A stretch of 64,000 nt of DNA from Mucilaginibacter sp. (GCA_031292485.1 JARLHA010000072.1:1-64000), one strand, 5' to 3'; positions 27,121 through 34,756 are shown, counted from the first letter of the stretch. Made by a program: numbers and translations. The notes: generated by a model from the sequence alone, not told the origin.

Positions 27121-27672
27121 TTACAATAACTTCACCTGTTCTTTGGTAATGGCAATCAACTCTTCTTTTTCCCGGCCCGGCGTCATTAGGGTAAATGCCT
27201 CCCGTGATTTTATATAAGCCTCAAGTATGGAGATAAACTGCGCCTTGAGCATTTCCTTGCTTTTCTGACTTTGCAATATCGACTCCATCAACCGGGCGAT
27301 TTCACCGAACATCTTTGCCAGTGCATGCTGGTTATCTATTACATCCACATTTTGAGTTAGCACTTCAGTATTAAAGCTTTCAATAATCTGCCGCTGAGAT
27401 TCGCCGATTTTGTCCATCAATATCTTCATCGGTACGAGCAGCATATTCTCCTGCGTTTTGATAAAACCGATATATTGCTGATGGTTTTTCATCAGCGTAT
27501 TCTTCAGTAATTCATCATTCAGGTCCATCGGATCTTTCTTGCTTTTATAGAAATAATCGACCATCTGGATAAAGACCCGGCGCTTTGTACGGCCCAGTTT
27601 AAGGGCGATCTTTTCAAACTTTTGGTCGGTTAATTCTGGATAGCGTACTGATTTGACATTAATATCTTCCAT
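27121..27672 (-). CDS. BfmA/BtgA-family mobilization protein
   Basis: Start ATG 27672 (MEDINVKSVRYPELTDQ) gives 183 aa; an earlier ATG at 27723 adds 17 unlikely residues. The N-terminal ~50 residues resemble a ribbon-helix-helix or short DNA-binding module (LGRTKRRVFIQMVDYFYKSK). The rest is helical and probably oligomeric. BtgA-type proteins are relaxosome accessory factors that bind oriT. It sits between the hairpin-rich region at 27746-27865 and the BtgB-like gene, as expected for a mob operon. Confidence 0.75.
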   Translation of the reverse strand: MEDINVKSVRYPELTDQKFEKIALKLGRTKRRVFIQMVDYFYKSKKDPMDLNDELLKNTLMKNHQQYIGFIKTQENMLLVPMKILMDKIGESQRQIIESFNTEVLTQNVDVIDNQHALAKMFGEIARLMESILQSQKSKEMLKAQFISILEAYIKSREAFTLMTPGREKEELIAITKEQVKLL

Positions 27673-27745
27673 TCCTTTTTTCTTTATGTTCTCATGATAT
27701 CCCGATATATAGAATACCAACAAGTATTCTTTTTTCTTTTGTTTC

Positions 27746-27865
27746 GCAGTTAAAAACTGCTATGAGTATCCCCGGAGGATACGCAAAACCCCCGTAGCGA
27801 AGCGTAGGGCAAGCAAAGCAGGGCTCCGCCCAGCTTCCGCTTGCTCCAAACGAATTTTCGTTTGG
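27746..27865. other. oriT: Putative origin of transfer (hairpin cluster with shared repeat)
   Basis: Four inverted repeats lie in a row: GCAGTT/AACTGC (27746-27760), GTATCC/GGATAC (27766-27782), the shared ~60-bp repeat (27786-27845, with GCAAGC/GCTTGC enclosing GGGC/GCCC), and CCAAACGAA/TTCGTTTGG (27846-27865). The cluster lies just upstream of the mobilization operon, where transfer origins usually are. The second hairpin has the same CCCGGAG centre as the one at 2209-2229 but different arms. The nick site is not identifiable by eye. Confidence 0.55.
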
Positions 27866-27999
27866 ACGGGATTTATCAATGAATGCGCTTTTTGTAAGGC
27901 ATTTTGGTAGCTTTTGCCGGGGTTTATAACAGTTTTGGCTATGCCAACGCTGTCATTCTTTATATTTTGATACATCATTTTTTAGTTTTTGTATTGATT

Positions 28000-28227
28000 T
28001 TAGGGTTGATTTGCTTGGGAAATTTGATTGGTGAGTTCCGTTGGAACTTGTTCTTTGCGAACCTCTTCTCTGAGAATTTGTTCGCCGGGAATTTGTTCGC
28101 CGGGAATTTGTTCGCCGGGAATTTGTTCGCCGGGAATTTGTTCGCCCGGAATTTGTTCGCCCGGAATTTGTTCTTTGCGAAAAAATTCGCAAAGAACCCG
28201 GAACTTGTTCAGCACTCTTTTCATCAT
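28000..28227 (-). CDS. Small protein with tandem EQIPG repeats
   Basis: A 75-aa frame whose ATG overlaps the stop of the upstream gene by 4 bp (ATGA), which supports this frame. Residues ~18-54 consist of about seven copies of the pentapeptide EQIPG, encoded by 15-bp DNA repeats. The flanks are basic (MMKRVLNKF) and polar (LTNQISQANQ). The other five frames are also open across the repeat because its length is a multiple of three, so frame choice rests on coupling. The function is unknown. It is the last gene of a small HTH operon before the oriT-like region. Confidence 0.5.
   Translation of the reverse strand: MMKRVLNKFRVLCEFFRKEQIPGEQIPGEQIPGEQIPGEQIPGEQIPGEQILREEVRKEQVPTELTNQISQANQP
28074..28178. 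repeat. Seven tandem copies of a 15-bp repeat
   Basis: Units of GAATTTGTTCGCCGG start at 28074, 28089, 28104, 28119, 28134, 28149 and 28164. The last three carry small changes. The flank TTCTTTGCGAA/TTCGCAAAGAA forms an adjacent inverted repeat. There are no spacers, so it is not CRISPR. The length is in phase with the coding frame, so copy-number change would alter only the number of pentapeptides. Confidence 0.85.
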
Positions 28228-28547
28228 GCTTGACTTTTACTTTGCACCTGATCCAGCCAATAAACCAGGCTGCCTGTCTTCGGGTTAAAACTCGGCTGGT
28301 AACGGATATACCCATGTTCATCCAATTCACGAATGCACTTATGATAGGTTGCCACCGAAGCAATCCTGGAATACACCATCAGTTGTTTGCGGGTAATGCC
28401 AAAAGGATTGGCATAGCCGCTTTTTTGCCATGCAGCGAACAAGGCAGCGCATAAGCTGATATGCGTACTGGAAAGGCGAGGGTCTTTTCCCATGCGCCTG
28501 ATCAGCCTGCTGTAATCTGCAAAGGCGAGGTTTATTTTGGTTTGCAT
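28224..28547 (-). CDS. Small winged-helix-like protein, possible replication or control factor
   Basis: Start ATG 28547 (MQTKINLAFADYSRL) overlaps the previous stop by one base (TGATG), giving 107 aa. The pattern HISLCAALFAAWQKSGYANPFGITRKQLM, then IASVATYHKCIRELDEHGYI, looks like a winged-helix DNA-binding protein in which the second string is the recognition part. Similar short proteins accompany HTH and mob genes in Bacteroidota elements. It is the middle gene of a tightly coupled three-gene operon. Confidence 0.65.
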   Translation of the reverse strand: MQTKINLAFADYSRLIRRMGKDPRLSSTHISLCAALFAAWQKSGYANPFGITRKQLMVYSRIASVATYHKCIRELDEHGYIRYQPSFNPKTGSLVYWLDQVQSKSQA

Positions 28548-28810
28548 CAGCGCTGGTTCCCTTCCAGTATTTTGGTAATATCCTCCAGCTTGTAATACAT
28601 CATCCCGCCGATCTTCGTATAGCGCAATGTGCCATTGATCCGCAGGTTCTGCAAGGTCCCGGGAGAGATGCTCAGCATCTTCCGGACCTCTGCACTCTTG
28701 AGCCATTGTTTGGATTGCCCGGCGCCAGGCTTGATCATTTCCCTGATCTCGTTCAGTAATTCGGTTTTGAAGATTTTTAAATCTTCCTTTGATAACAGGT
28801 CCACATTCAT
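28547..28810 (-). CDS. HTH_17-type excisionase-like DNA-binding protein
   Basis: An 87-aa protein with a MerR/excisionase-type helix-turn-helix in its second half (WLKSAEVRKMLSISPGTLQNLR, then LRYTKIGGMMYYKLEDI). Proteins of this pattern are common in Bacteroidota integrative elements and serve as excision or regulatory factors. It is the first gene of the operon running toward the oriT-like region and diverges from the gene at 29120. Confidence 0.8.
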   Translation of the reverse strand: MNVDLLSKEDLKIFKTELLNEIREMIKPGAGQSKQWLKSAEVRKMLSISPGTLQNLRINGTLRYTKIGGMMYYKLEDITKILEGNQR

Positions 28811-28940
28811 AAAATAGTTGTTTAGTACATGAATAAATAATAATTTGACATTCCTCCATGCCCTGAACAGGCATGGGTAAGCTCCCAGATTAGGGATTAT
28901 AGAAGATCAGCCGGTTTTGCAACCAAAGCAAATGTAAAAA

Positions 28941-28985
28941 ATTGTTTTGACAATATAAAATACATCAAAACTAATGGTATATTTG
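28941..28985 (+). promoter_or_regulatory. -7 box and ATTGT/ACAAT operator in a 309-bp divergent gap
   Basis: TATATTTG at 28978-28985 matches the Bacteroidota -7 box for the plus-strand gene at 29120, leaving a leader of about 128 nt. No well-spaced -33 box is seen. A palindrome ATTGT-TTTG-ACAAT at 28941-28954 lies just upstream and recalls the inner arms of the palindromes at 1550-1651. The rest of 28811-29119 holds nothing else I can support. Confidence 0.45.
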
Positions 28986-29119
28986 TGGTGCGATCATGTT
29001 CATTCGATTTAACACAAATCGGCGTTATTCGCGATAGGTGAGGAATAAATAAATTTTAATAACCCATCAAAAACCGCTGAAAACCACTGAAAATAATTTT
29101 AAAAAAAAAGTAAAAAAAG

Positions 29120-29821
29120 TTGAAGATCTCTTTTAAAACCTATTTCAATGACCGGCTAAAGCAGGTCTACTTTCATGGGGTAACCACGCATCCGCTGTAT
29201 GTGCAGGTAACTTATGAGCGCAGGACCATTTTTTTTAAGAGTTATTATTTCGGGTTACTTTCTAAAGAGCGGTATTTACTGACCATACCTGGAACCAGTA
29301 TCCGAAAAGGGCCAGACCTGCTGGATGTTATCAAAAAAGAAACTGAAGTTATCAAATTCATTACTGACAAGCACCCCGATGATTTCTCACTGGAACTCTT
29401 TAAAAAGGAATATGCCAATTACAGTAAAGATCTTTGTGACGAAATGGAAAGCGGGTTTATTAATTACCTGCATACTTTCTTCTGGGATCAGGGGATGCCT
29501 GCACTTGGAGATATTATGCTGCATGGCAGTAAAAATGTCATTGCCTTTGATGCTGTCCGCGATATGAAAAGCTCGTTTAATAAAGCTTTGTATGATAAAC
29601 TGATTGAAAACTCATTTTACTATGCACCGCCTTATCTGCCCGTTTACAGTTTTATGAAAGATAGCAAACAGTGGCCGATGCTGATATTAACGGTGATGGA
29701 ATGGGAACAGCCGGAAACACAGGCAGCGTTTAGGGAATATACCCGTATAAACTTTCCCGGAATAGATCCGGATAAACTGTTTAGCCAGGTCAACGAGTGG
29801 GCTCAATTACCTGTAAAATAA
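29120..29821 (+). CDS. Hypothetical protein of the mobile element
   Basis: A 233-aa protein without a recognised domain. The N-terminal ~60 residues (FHGVTTHPLYVQVTYERRTIFFKSYYFG) resemble the beta-strand arm-binding region of Bacteroidota integrases, but no catalytic domain follows. The rest is mixed and soluble. An AT-rich, poly-A leader precedes the start. It may be a DNA-binding accessory protein of the element (weak inference). Confidence 0.6.
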   Translation: MKISFKTYFNDRLKQVYFHGVTTHPLYVQVTYERRTIFFKSYYFGLLSKERYLLTIPGTSIRKGPDLLDVIKKETEVIKFITDKHPDDFSLELFKKEYANYSKDLCDEMESGFINYLHTFFWDQGMPALGDIMLHGSKNVIAFDAVRDMKSSFNKALYDKLIENSFYYAPPYLPVYSFMKDSKQWPMLILTVMEWEQPETQAAFREYTRINFPGIDPDKLFSQVNEWAQLPVK

Positions 29822-30000
29822 AGTTGAAATAGGATTGAACAAAGCATTTCATTTTTTCATCTTGAGCAACAACTGAGTTAAACCGGGTGAAAACTCAAGG
29901 GTGGGCGGCCGCTGAAAAACAAAACACTTTCGCCCATTTACATGCCCTTGAATTTTCATCCCGGTTTGGCCTAAATTCGCGAAAGGGTGAAAAAAGGAAT

Positions 30001-30153
30001 GTAACCATGGTTGGGTGGCAAAAGGCTGTCGTGAGCATAGAGAACGTTAGCCTGCGGGCAAGGAGAAGCGCATGAGGGAATGAGCGCAGCCGAATGAACG
30101 AACGTGCTTCTCCTTGATGGGTGCCATTTTAAATTCTTGTTTTGCCAGGTTAC
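30001..30153. repeat. ~150-bp palindromic element
   Basis: Outer arms GTAACC and TGGCAAAA (30001-30023, with a short insert) face TTTTGCCA and GGTTAC (30140-30153). An inner hairpin has perfect 10-bp arms AAGGAGAAGC (30060-30069) and GCTTCTCCTT (30106-30115). It fills much of the 334-bp gap 29822-30155 and ends at the stop of the nucleotidyltransferase gene. Part of the loop resembles sequence near 2060-2095 at the other end of the accessory region. Confidence 0.5.
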
Positions 30154-30155
30154 CT

Positions 30156-30863
30156 TCAATACCCTTGAAATGGCGACCGGTACATATCGAAGGCCCAGAT
30201 CAATCTGTTGCGTATATAATTGGCGTCTATTCCACCATACCCCCCGGTTATGTGGGCATATATTCCCTCTTCAAAATCATCCCGGTCAATAACCGCTTCA
30301 AATTCGTCGCGCAAATATTGTCTCAAATTTTGCGGAGCGGTTTTCATTTGTTCTTCAAGATCGCCCGCATGCTCGAATACATAAACCAGGTCCTCAAAAT
30401 CAGTGCTCGTCCTGAAATCAGTACCACGTCCTTTAAACGCTTCCCATTTTGAGGCCACGAAATAAGGCAATGAAAAGATCCGGATTTCGTTGTCTTTATC
30501 AAGGGAATAAAAAATGGAATGCTGAAACCCATCCGGATACCACCTATTGCTAAATCCAATCGCTTCGGGGTGCGTCGGCATGATGTCAACAGTAATGCTC
30601 TGGATTTTATACCGGCAAATCACCCCAGAGGTAATATCATTCCGGAATCCAAGGCTCATTAATTTCCTTTCCAGAGCAACATAACCTTTATAGCTCGCTA
30701 ATTCCACTATAATATCCACGTCTTCCGTTGGCCTGACCGTATTGACCATTTCCGGGTCCGTAGCATATAAGGAGACAGTTGCGCCCCCGACAAAAACGTA
30801 ATCCTGATCAAGGCCCTGCAATACCTGGTTAACCGCTTTTAACCTAATTATATTCTCATGCAT
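30156..30863 (-). CDS. AbiEii-like nucleotidyltransferase
   Basis: A 235-aa protein with a minimal nucleotidyltransferase motif: VGGATVSLY (~22-30) followed by RPTEDVDIIVE (~45-55), which supplies the metal-binding aspartates. A third acidic position is likely in the strand around ITVDIMPT. AbiEii/AbiGii-type toxins modify RNA or protein with nucleotides and are paired with an antitoxin. The start overlaps the upstream HTH gene by 8 bp, so the pair is coupled. It lies beside the integrase, a usual place for element-stabilising modules. Confidence 0.75.
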   Translation of the reverse strand: MHENIIRLKAVNQVLQGLDQDYVFVGGATVSLYATDPEMVNTVRPTEDVDIIVELASYKGYVALERKLMSLGFRNDITSGVICRYKIQSITVDIMPTHPEAIGFSNRWYPDGFQHSIFYSLDKDNEIRIFSLPYFVASKWEAFKGRGTDFRTSTDFEDLVYVFEHAGDLEEQMKTAPQNLRQYLRDEFEAVIDRDDFEEGIYAHITGGYGGIDANYIRNRLIWAFDMYRSPFQGY

Positions 30864-31377
30864 ATACTAATTCAAAAGATTGTTTTAATAACTCCAATGC
30901 CTTTTTCTGTTCCCTGACTTTCCCTACCCGTATTGCGTCTACCAGCGCCAGCATGTCATATAGCTTATCATCATTTTTTGCAGCAAGCAACTGATTAGGG
31001 TACAATGGCGATATCGCCTGGCCTTTGACTTTCCCCATAGGATCAGGCCAAACGTAATGCTGATCAGAAACAAAATAATCTTTAAGGATGGGGGCACTAT
31101 GCGCGGTTGGCATACCGCGAACAATAATACCCGGTTGAGTGGGGAAGACGAACTTTAAGCCATGTTCAATGAAGTTATAAAGCGCCGTTTTGAAAACGAC
31201 CCGTTTATCAGGGCTGACGAGCCTGGCGATCATCGAACGGTTCAAGGATTCGCTGATCTCCGAATTGCTTATACCTAAACTGCCGGAAAGTTGTTTTTGC
31301 ATCCAATCCTTATCGGAAGAAACAATTTTAAGGAGGACGACCAAATCGTGCGGCCTCATGCCATTATGTGCTTTCAT
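30856..31377 (-). CDS. HTH antitoxin/regulator partnered with the nucleotidyltransferase
   Basis: Start ATG 31377 (MKAHNGMRPHDLVVLLKI) gives 173 aa; an in-frame ATG at 31440 would add 21 residues and lies 13 bp after the integrase stop. The N-terminal ~80 residues look like a winged helix-turn-helix (LSGSLGISNSEISESLNRS). The C-terminal ~60 residues are helical. It is coupled to the toxin-like gene by an 8-bp overlap, the order antitoxin then toxin seen in AbiE systems. Confidence 0.7.
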   Translation of the reverse strand: MKAHNGMRPHDLVVLLKIVSSDKDWMQKQLSGSLGISNSEISESLNRSMIARLVSPDKRVVFKTALYNFIEHGLKFVFPTQPGIIVRGMPTAHSAPILKDYFVSDQHYVWPDPMGKVKGQAISPLYPNQLLAAKNDDKLYDMLALVDAIRVGKVREQKKALELLKQSFELVYA

Positions 31378-31453
31378 ATTCAAATATAACACTTCTGGCT
31401 TTATTTCGCAAATCGCGAATTGAGAATCATGGGCTATCATTTTGATTTTGTGA

Positions 31454-32680
31454 TTAGATTATCGAACCATATTTTGATTTTAACAGTGCCATATCCGCAC
31501 CCACTTTAATATCCAGTATTTTGGCATAATGCTGCGTAGTTTTGATATTGGTATGCCCCAACATTTTTGAGACGCTTTCTATCGACACACCATTTGCCAA
31601 AGTAACCGTTGTCGCAAACGTATGCCTGGCGATATGATAGGTCAGTTCTTTGGTGATACCGCAGGCATCGGCTATCTCTTTTAAATAACTGTTCATTTTC
31701 TGGTTGCTAAGCACTGGCAATAGTAAACCATCATTTACACATTGTGGATGATCGGCATAAGCGTCCATAAGTTCAAGCGCTTTCGGCAATAAAGGAATCC
31801 GGCTGTTGGTATCCGTTTTCTGGCGGCTGGTATGAACCCATTTCTGCCCGTCTATCCCGGTAACTATTTCAGACCGTTTGAGTTTTTTCACGTCTGCATA
31901 CGCAAGGCCGGTGTAACAGCTGAATAAAAAGATGTTTCGTACTGTGGCTACCCTTTCGCTGACAAATTTCTTATTTGCCATAATTTCCAGTTCGTCGGCA
32001 TTAAGGAAATCTCTTTTGACCTCTTTCACTTTATACTTGTATTTGATAAAAGGGTCTTTGTCAAGCCAGCCATTGGCGATACAGATCAGGATAATTTTTT
32101 TAAAATTCTTCAGGTATTTGATAGCGGAATTGTTGCTGCAGTTCCGTTCGGAACGGAGGTAAAAATCATATGCACTGATAAATTCGTGATCGATACCGTG
32201 TATATCAATATCGGTCACTTTGTATTTCCACATCAGAAAATCTTTGGTATGCTTCAGACTAGTTTCATAGCGCTCAAGCGTTCCTTTTGCATATTCCTTT
32301 CCCACCAGCACCTTGATCTGCCTGTTATGTTCCTCAAAAATCGGGATCAGCAACCTTGTGGTGGATGCGGGCTGTTTGTTGAGCAGGATATTCTTGAGGT
32401 TGACCGCTGTTTGCGGCAACTTCTTTTCTATTATCAAACGGTGTACCTCATAAACTTCATGTTCCAGTGTTTTCAGATAGGCGTTTAATGTCCGTACATC
32501 TTCGGTATTCCCGCTTAACTTCTGCGCTTTTGTATTCCATTTGTCGGGATTGACATAGCGTTTAGAGGAGACTTCGATGCGTTCGCCGTCGATTGTAATG
32601 CGTAAATAGACGGGCGCGGTCCCGTCAGCGACCATTTTAGATCTCTTTACATAAAAGAGTAAGCCAAATGTTTTGTTCAT
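31454..32680 (-). CDS. IntDOT-like tyrosine integrase
   Basis: A 408-aa integrase. An arm-type DNA-binding region covers residues ~5-85, a SAM-like core-binding domain ~105-210, and a catalytic domain follows. HIARHTFAT (~348) gives the HxxR box, LGHTNIKTTQHY gives the second histidine and the nucleophile (~383). Box I reads TGLAYADV, without the usual arginine, as is known for IntDOT relatives, so this is not a sign of decay. It points away from the tRNA-Ser gene 250 bp upstream, which is the likely attachment site. Confidence 0.9.
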   Translation of the reverse strand: MNKTFGLLFYVKRSKMVADGTAPVYLRITIDGERIEVSSKRYVNPDKWNTKAQKLSGNTEDVRTLNAYLKTLEHEVYEVHRLIIEKKLPQTAVNLKNILLNKQPASTTRLLIPIFEEHNRQIKVLVGKEYAKGTLERYETSLKHTKDFLMWKYKVTDIDIHGIDHEFISAYDFYLRSERNCSNNSAIKYLKNFKKIILICIANGWLDKDPFIKYKYKVKEVKRDFLNADELEIMANKKFVSERVATVRNIFLFSCYTGLAYADVKKLKRSEIVTGIDGQKWVHTSRQKTDTNSRIPLLPKALELMDAYADHPQCVNDGLLLPVLSNQKMNSYLKEIADACGITKELTYHIARHTFATTVTLANGVSIESVSKMLGHTNIKTTQHYAKILDIKVGADMALLKSKYGSII

Positions 32681-32778
32681 TGCATAATGCTTTTAAGTTA
32701 ATAAAATTAGTTATTTAACCAGCTGAAATCAAGATGTTTTCCTGTTGAACATCTTAATATTCAGATACTTATAAGCTT

Positions 32779-32830
32779 TCTGGTGACCCGTACCCGGCGA
32801 GACATATGAGGTCACCCACAGGTCACCAGA
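32779..32830. promoter_or_regulatory. GGTCACC repeats upstream of the integrase
   Basis: TCTGGTGACC (32779-32788) faces GGTCACCAGA (32821-32830) as a perfect 10-bp inverted repeat. A third GGTCACC lies between them at 32810-32816. The cluster is in the gap between the integrase start and the tRNA, so it may be an arm-type integrase site or an operator for the integrase promoter. Confidence 0.5.
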
Positions 32831-32866
32831 GTTATGCGATTATTTGGTTTTTTTTGAATTGCCTAA

Positions 32867-32910
32867 AATCAAAAAACGCCTTAAATCATTGATTTAAAGC
32901 GTTTTTGATT
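32867..32910 (-). terminator. Terminator after tRNA-Ser
   Basis: A long stem (AATCAAAAA...GCG-type arms plus TTAAATC/GATTTAA) lies 20 bp beyond the 3' end of the tRNA on the minus strand and contains T-rich arms on both sides. It would end transcription of the tRNA before the integrase promoter region. Confidence 0.6.
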
Positions 32911-32929
32911 TGTATTGAAATATAACTTG

Positions 32930-33016
32930 CGGAGAGGGAGGGATTCGAACCCCCGGTACCTTTAACAGTACACCTGATTTCGAATCAGGCACATTGAACC
33001 GCTCTGACACCTCTCC
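32930..33016 (-). tRNA. tRNA-Ser (anticodon CGA)
   Basis: An 87-nt gene. The acceptor stem is GGAGAGG/CCTCTCC with discriminator G. The anticodon arm CCTGA-TTCGAAA-TCAGG gives anticodon CGA. A long variable arm (class II) and a GGTTCGAATCC T arm are present. CCA is not encoded. The 3' end faces the IntDOT-like integrase, the usual layout for element integration at a tRNA. Confidence 0.95.
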
Positions 33017-33142
33017 ATTGGATGCTGGGTTATTGGGGCTGCAAATATATCAAGTCTTTCAACAAAAAAATCATAGTTTATCACCATTTGACAAAACTGT
33101 TTAAAACCTTACAGCATTTTTTACTAATCTTGAACAATCAAA

Positions 33143-33514
33143 ATGAATAAAAAAATCAAAACCATTTTAAAGGAAGATGCAAGGGTAAAAGTGAGCGGCA
33201 GTTTATGGCTGGAATCGGATGGGAAGCATTTTTTCGGCCCGGGGCCGGTTGAGCTGCTCGAACGGATCGCCGAAACCGGCTCTATCAGCGAAGCTGCAAA
33301 ACAAATGCAAATGTCTTACAAAAAAGCCTGGGAACTGGTTAATGCATTAAATATGCAAACAAAGAACCCGGTTGTGATTCCCCGCACCGGTGGTGAGAAG
33401 GGTGGTGGTTCAATCATTACCGAAGAGGCAAAAGCGTTGATCAATTATCACCGGGAAATGCGAAAAAGGTTTACCAAATTTTTAGAAGAAGAAACCCAAA
33501 GGCTAAAAATCTGA
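33143..33514 (+). CDS. modE: ModE-like winged-helix regulator, DNA-binding domain only
   Basis: A 123-aa protein matching the N-terminal LysR-like winged helix of ModE (GPGPVELLERIAETGSISEAAKQM, SYKKAWELVNALN, PRTGGEKGGGSIIT). The C-terminal molybdate-binding TOBE/MOP domains of E. coli ModE are absent, as in the short ModE-like proteins of many bacteria. A ModE-type box follows directly (33530-33557), and a second lies before the molybdenum hydroxylase operon at 58635. It probably controls molybdenum-related genes. How molybdate would be sensed without the TOBE domain is open. Confidence 0.88.
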   Translation: MNKKIKTILKEDARVKVSGSLWLESDGKHFFGPGPVELLERIAETGSISEAAKQMQMSYKKAWELVNALNMQTKNPVVIPRTGGEKGGGSIITEEAKALINYHREMRKRFTKFLEEETQRLKI

Positions 33515-33529
33515 GAAAAAAATTTGATC

Positions 33530-33557
33530 TCCGTTATATATTTAAAAATATAACGAT
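33530..33557. promoter_or_regulatory. ModE-box-like operator
   Basis: Two 11-bp half-sites, 33530-33540 and 33547-33557, are separated by 6 bp. Compared with the E. coli ModE consensus halves ATCGnTATATA and TATATAnCGAT, the left half matches 8 and the right half 9 of 10 fixed positions. It lies 16 bp after modE and 52 bp before the next gene, and overlaps a TATTTG that may belong to that gene's promoter. Confidence 0.7.
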
Positions 33558-33608
33558 ATTTGCCGTATCCGGCAACTCTTAAAACATCCTTATCTTAATT
33601 CAACTTAC

Positions 33609-34208
33609 ATGAGAACACATTTATCCGCAAAAAAAGTACACACTTTTAAATTAATTTCCTTGTTTGTCCTTCTTACCATTGCTGTTATCCCGGCAAAAGT
33701 TCTCGCACAGACAGCCCCCTCAGTTGATTCGGCAAAAACGCAAATGAATATAGTTCCTCAAACATCGTTAAAACCAACCTACCCTAAAGTAGTCGGCTAT
33801 GTAAGTTTTATTTTACCAATGGTAACAGCCTCCACTTCAACAACATTTAACTTTAATGGTACTACCACCATTGGATTCCCCATAGGCGTCAATGTTTTAT
33901 ATAGCGATAAATTTGGTTTCAGCTACGAGTTTACGCCCAATATTAAAGCGACCAAAGGGACTAGCAAAATGAACGATATACTATTTGATCCGGGTACTAT
34001 GTTCCGTTTTCAACACGGGTTTACTATCATAAGCCGCCTGGCATTCGACACCAACGGGCGCTATGGCTTTACGCCGGTATTTAACCAGGTTTATCTCCGC
34101 ACTAAAGACGTGAATTATTTCGTCGCCGTTTCATTGCCGGCACGATTCGGAAACAGCGAGGCTTCATCTATCGGCTTGAACCTGCAGATAGGTTTTATAT
34201 TCAATTGA
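33609..34208 (+). CDS. Secreted beta-barrel-like protein under a ModE box
   Basis: A 199-aa protein with a signal peptide (LISLFVLLTIAVIPAKVLAQ, residues ~16-35). The mature part has alternating beta strands and ends with an aromatic residue pattern (LNLQIGFIFN), typical of small outer-membrane barrels. I recognise no family. The ModE-like operator directly upstream suggests a role linked to molybdenum supply or use; this is inference. Confidence 0.65.
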   Translation: MRTHLSAKKVHTFKLISLFVLLTIAVIPAKVLAQTAPSVDSAKTQMNIVPQTSLKPTYPKVVGYVSFILPMVTASTSTTFNFNGTTTIGFPIGVNVLYSDKFGFSYEFTPNIKATKGTSKMNDILFDPGTMFRFQHGFTIISRLAFDTNGRYGFTPVFNQVYLRTKDVNYFVAVSLPARFGNSEASSIGLNLQIGFIFN

Positions 34209-34354
34209 TCTGCTTTTAGCCCGGCGGGCCAAAAGCCGCGCCAAAAATTAGAATAAATAACAACCAAAAACTGATGAGAATCACTTTTTACGCTGATAGT
34301 TATCAATAGAACTTTATCATAAATCCAGGAATTTTGGATATTATTTTAAAGACC

Positions 34355-34756
34355 ATGACAACAGCATTTGAAGACAGCGAATTAAATACCGAGCTACAGG
34401 AACTTTACCTGGAAGCAAAACAATGGATAGCGGACCTTGATTTTTTAGACAGTGAACTTGCTTTTTTAAATAAGTTGACGGGTAACATGACAGTTCATGC
34501 AGCCCAAAAACACGAAGTTGAAAAACTTAACGGCATCGAAAAAGCCTATCTTGGCCTAAAAGAAGAAATGCATGCTTACTTACACAAACTGGAGCCGCTG
34601 ATAGCGCAAAAAAAAGAAAATTTCAATATAGACCTTATTGAAACCTATACCCATTTAAAGTGGAGGCTGGATGAGGTATTACATAGTTGTCAAACTGTAA
34701 AAAATTCGGTATTTGATCATAGTAAACATGGTTTAGCTGATGAAAATGCCTCTTAA
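34355..34756 (+). CDS. Helical hypothetical protein upstream of pta
   Basis: Start ATG 34355 (MTTAFEDSELNTEL) gives 133 aa; an ATG at 34334 would add seven residues. The protein is almost entirely helical with heptad-like leucines (ELYLEAKQWIADLDFLDSEL, LIETYTHLKWRLDEVL) and no membrane segment or cysteine motif. It lies 47 bp before pta in the same direction and may share its transcript. The function is unknown. Confidence 0.6.
   Translation: MTTAFEDSELNTELQELYLEAKQWIADLDFLDSELAFLNKLTGNMTVHAAQKHEVEKLNGIEKAYLGLKEEMHAYLHKLEPLIAQKKENFNIDLIETYTHLKWRLDEVLHSCQTVKNSVFDHSKHGLADENAS

Noticed and set aside
27760..27978. Minus-strand 72-aa frame after the EQIPG gene
   Set aside because: Its second half is only the translation of the oriT-like hairpins. 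The first ~35 codons look plausible but are too short to support a gene.
28074..28178. Possible CRISPR array
   Set aside because: The 15-bp units follow each other directly with no spacers and are in coding phase; no cas genes are near.
27904..28233. Plus-strand frame with NLFAG repeats
   Set aside because: All frames are open because the repeat is 15 bp. The minus-strand EQIPG frame has the coupled start and lies in an operon.
30344..30589. Alternative frame inside the nucleotidyltransferase gene
   Set aside because: The main frame carries the GG and DVD motifs across this stretch.
31454..32680. Missing box I arginine in the integrase as evidence of decay
   Set aside because: IntDOT-type integrases naturally lack this arginine, and the rest of the active site is intact.
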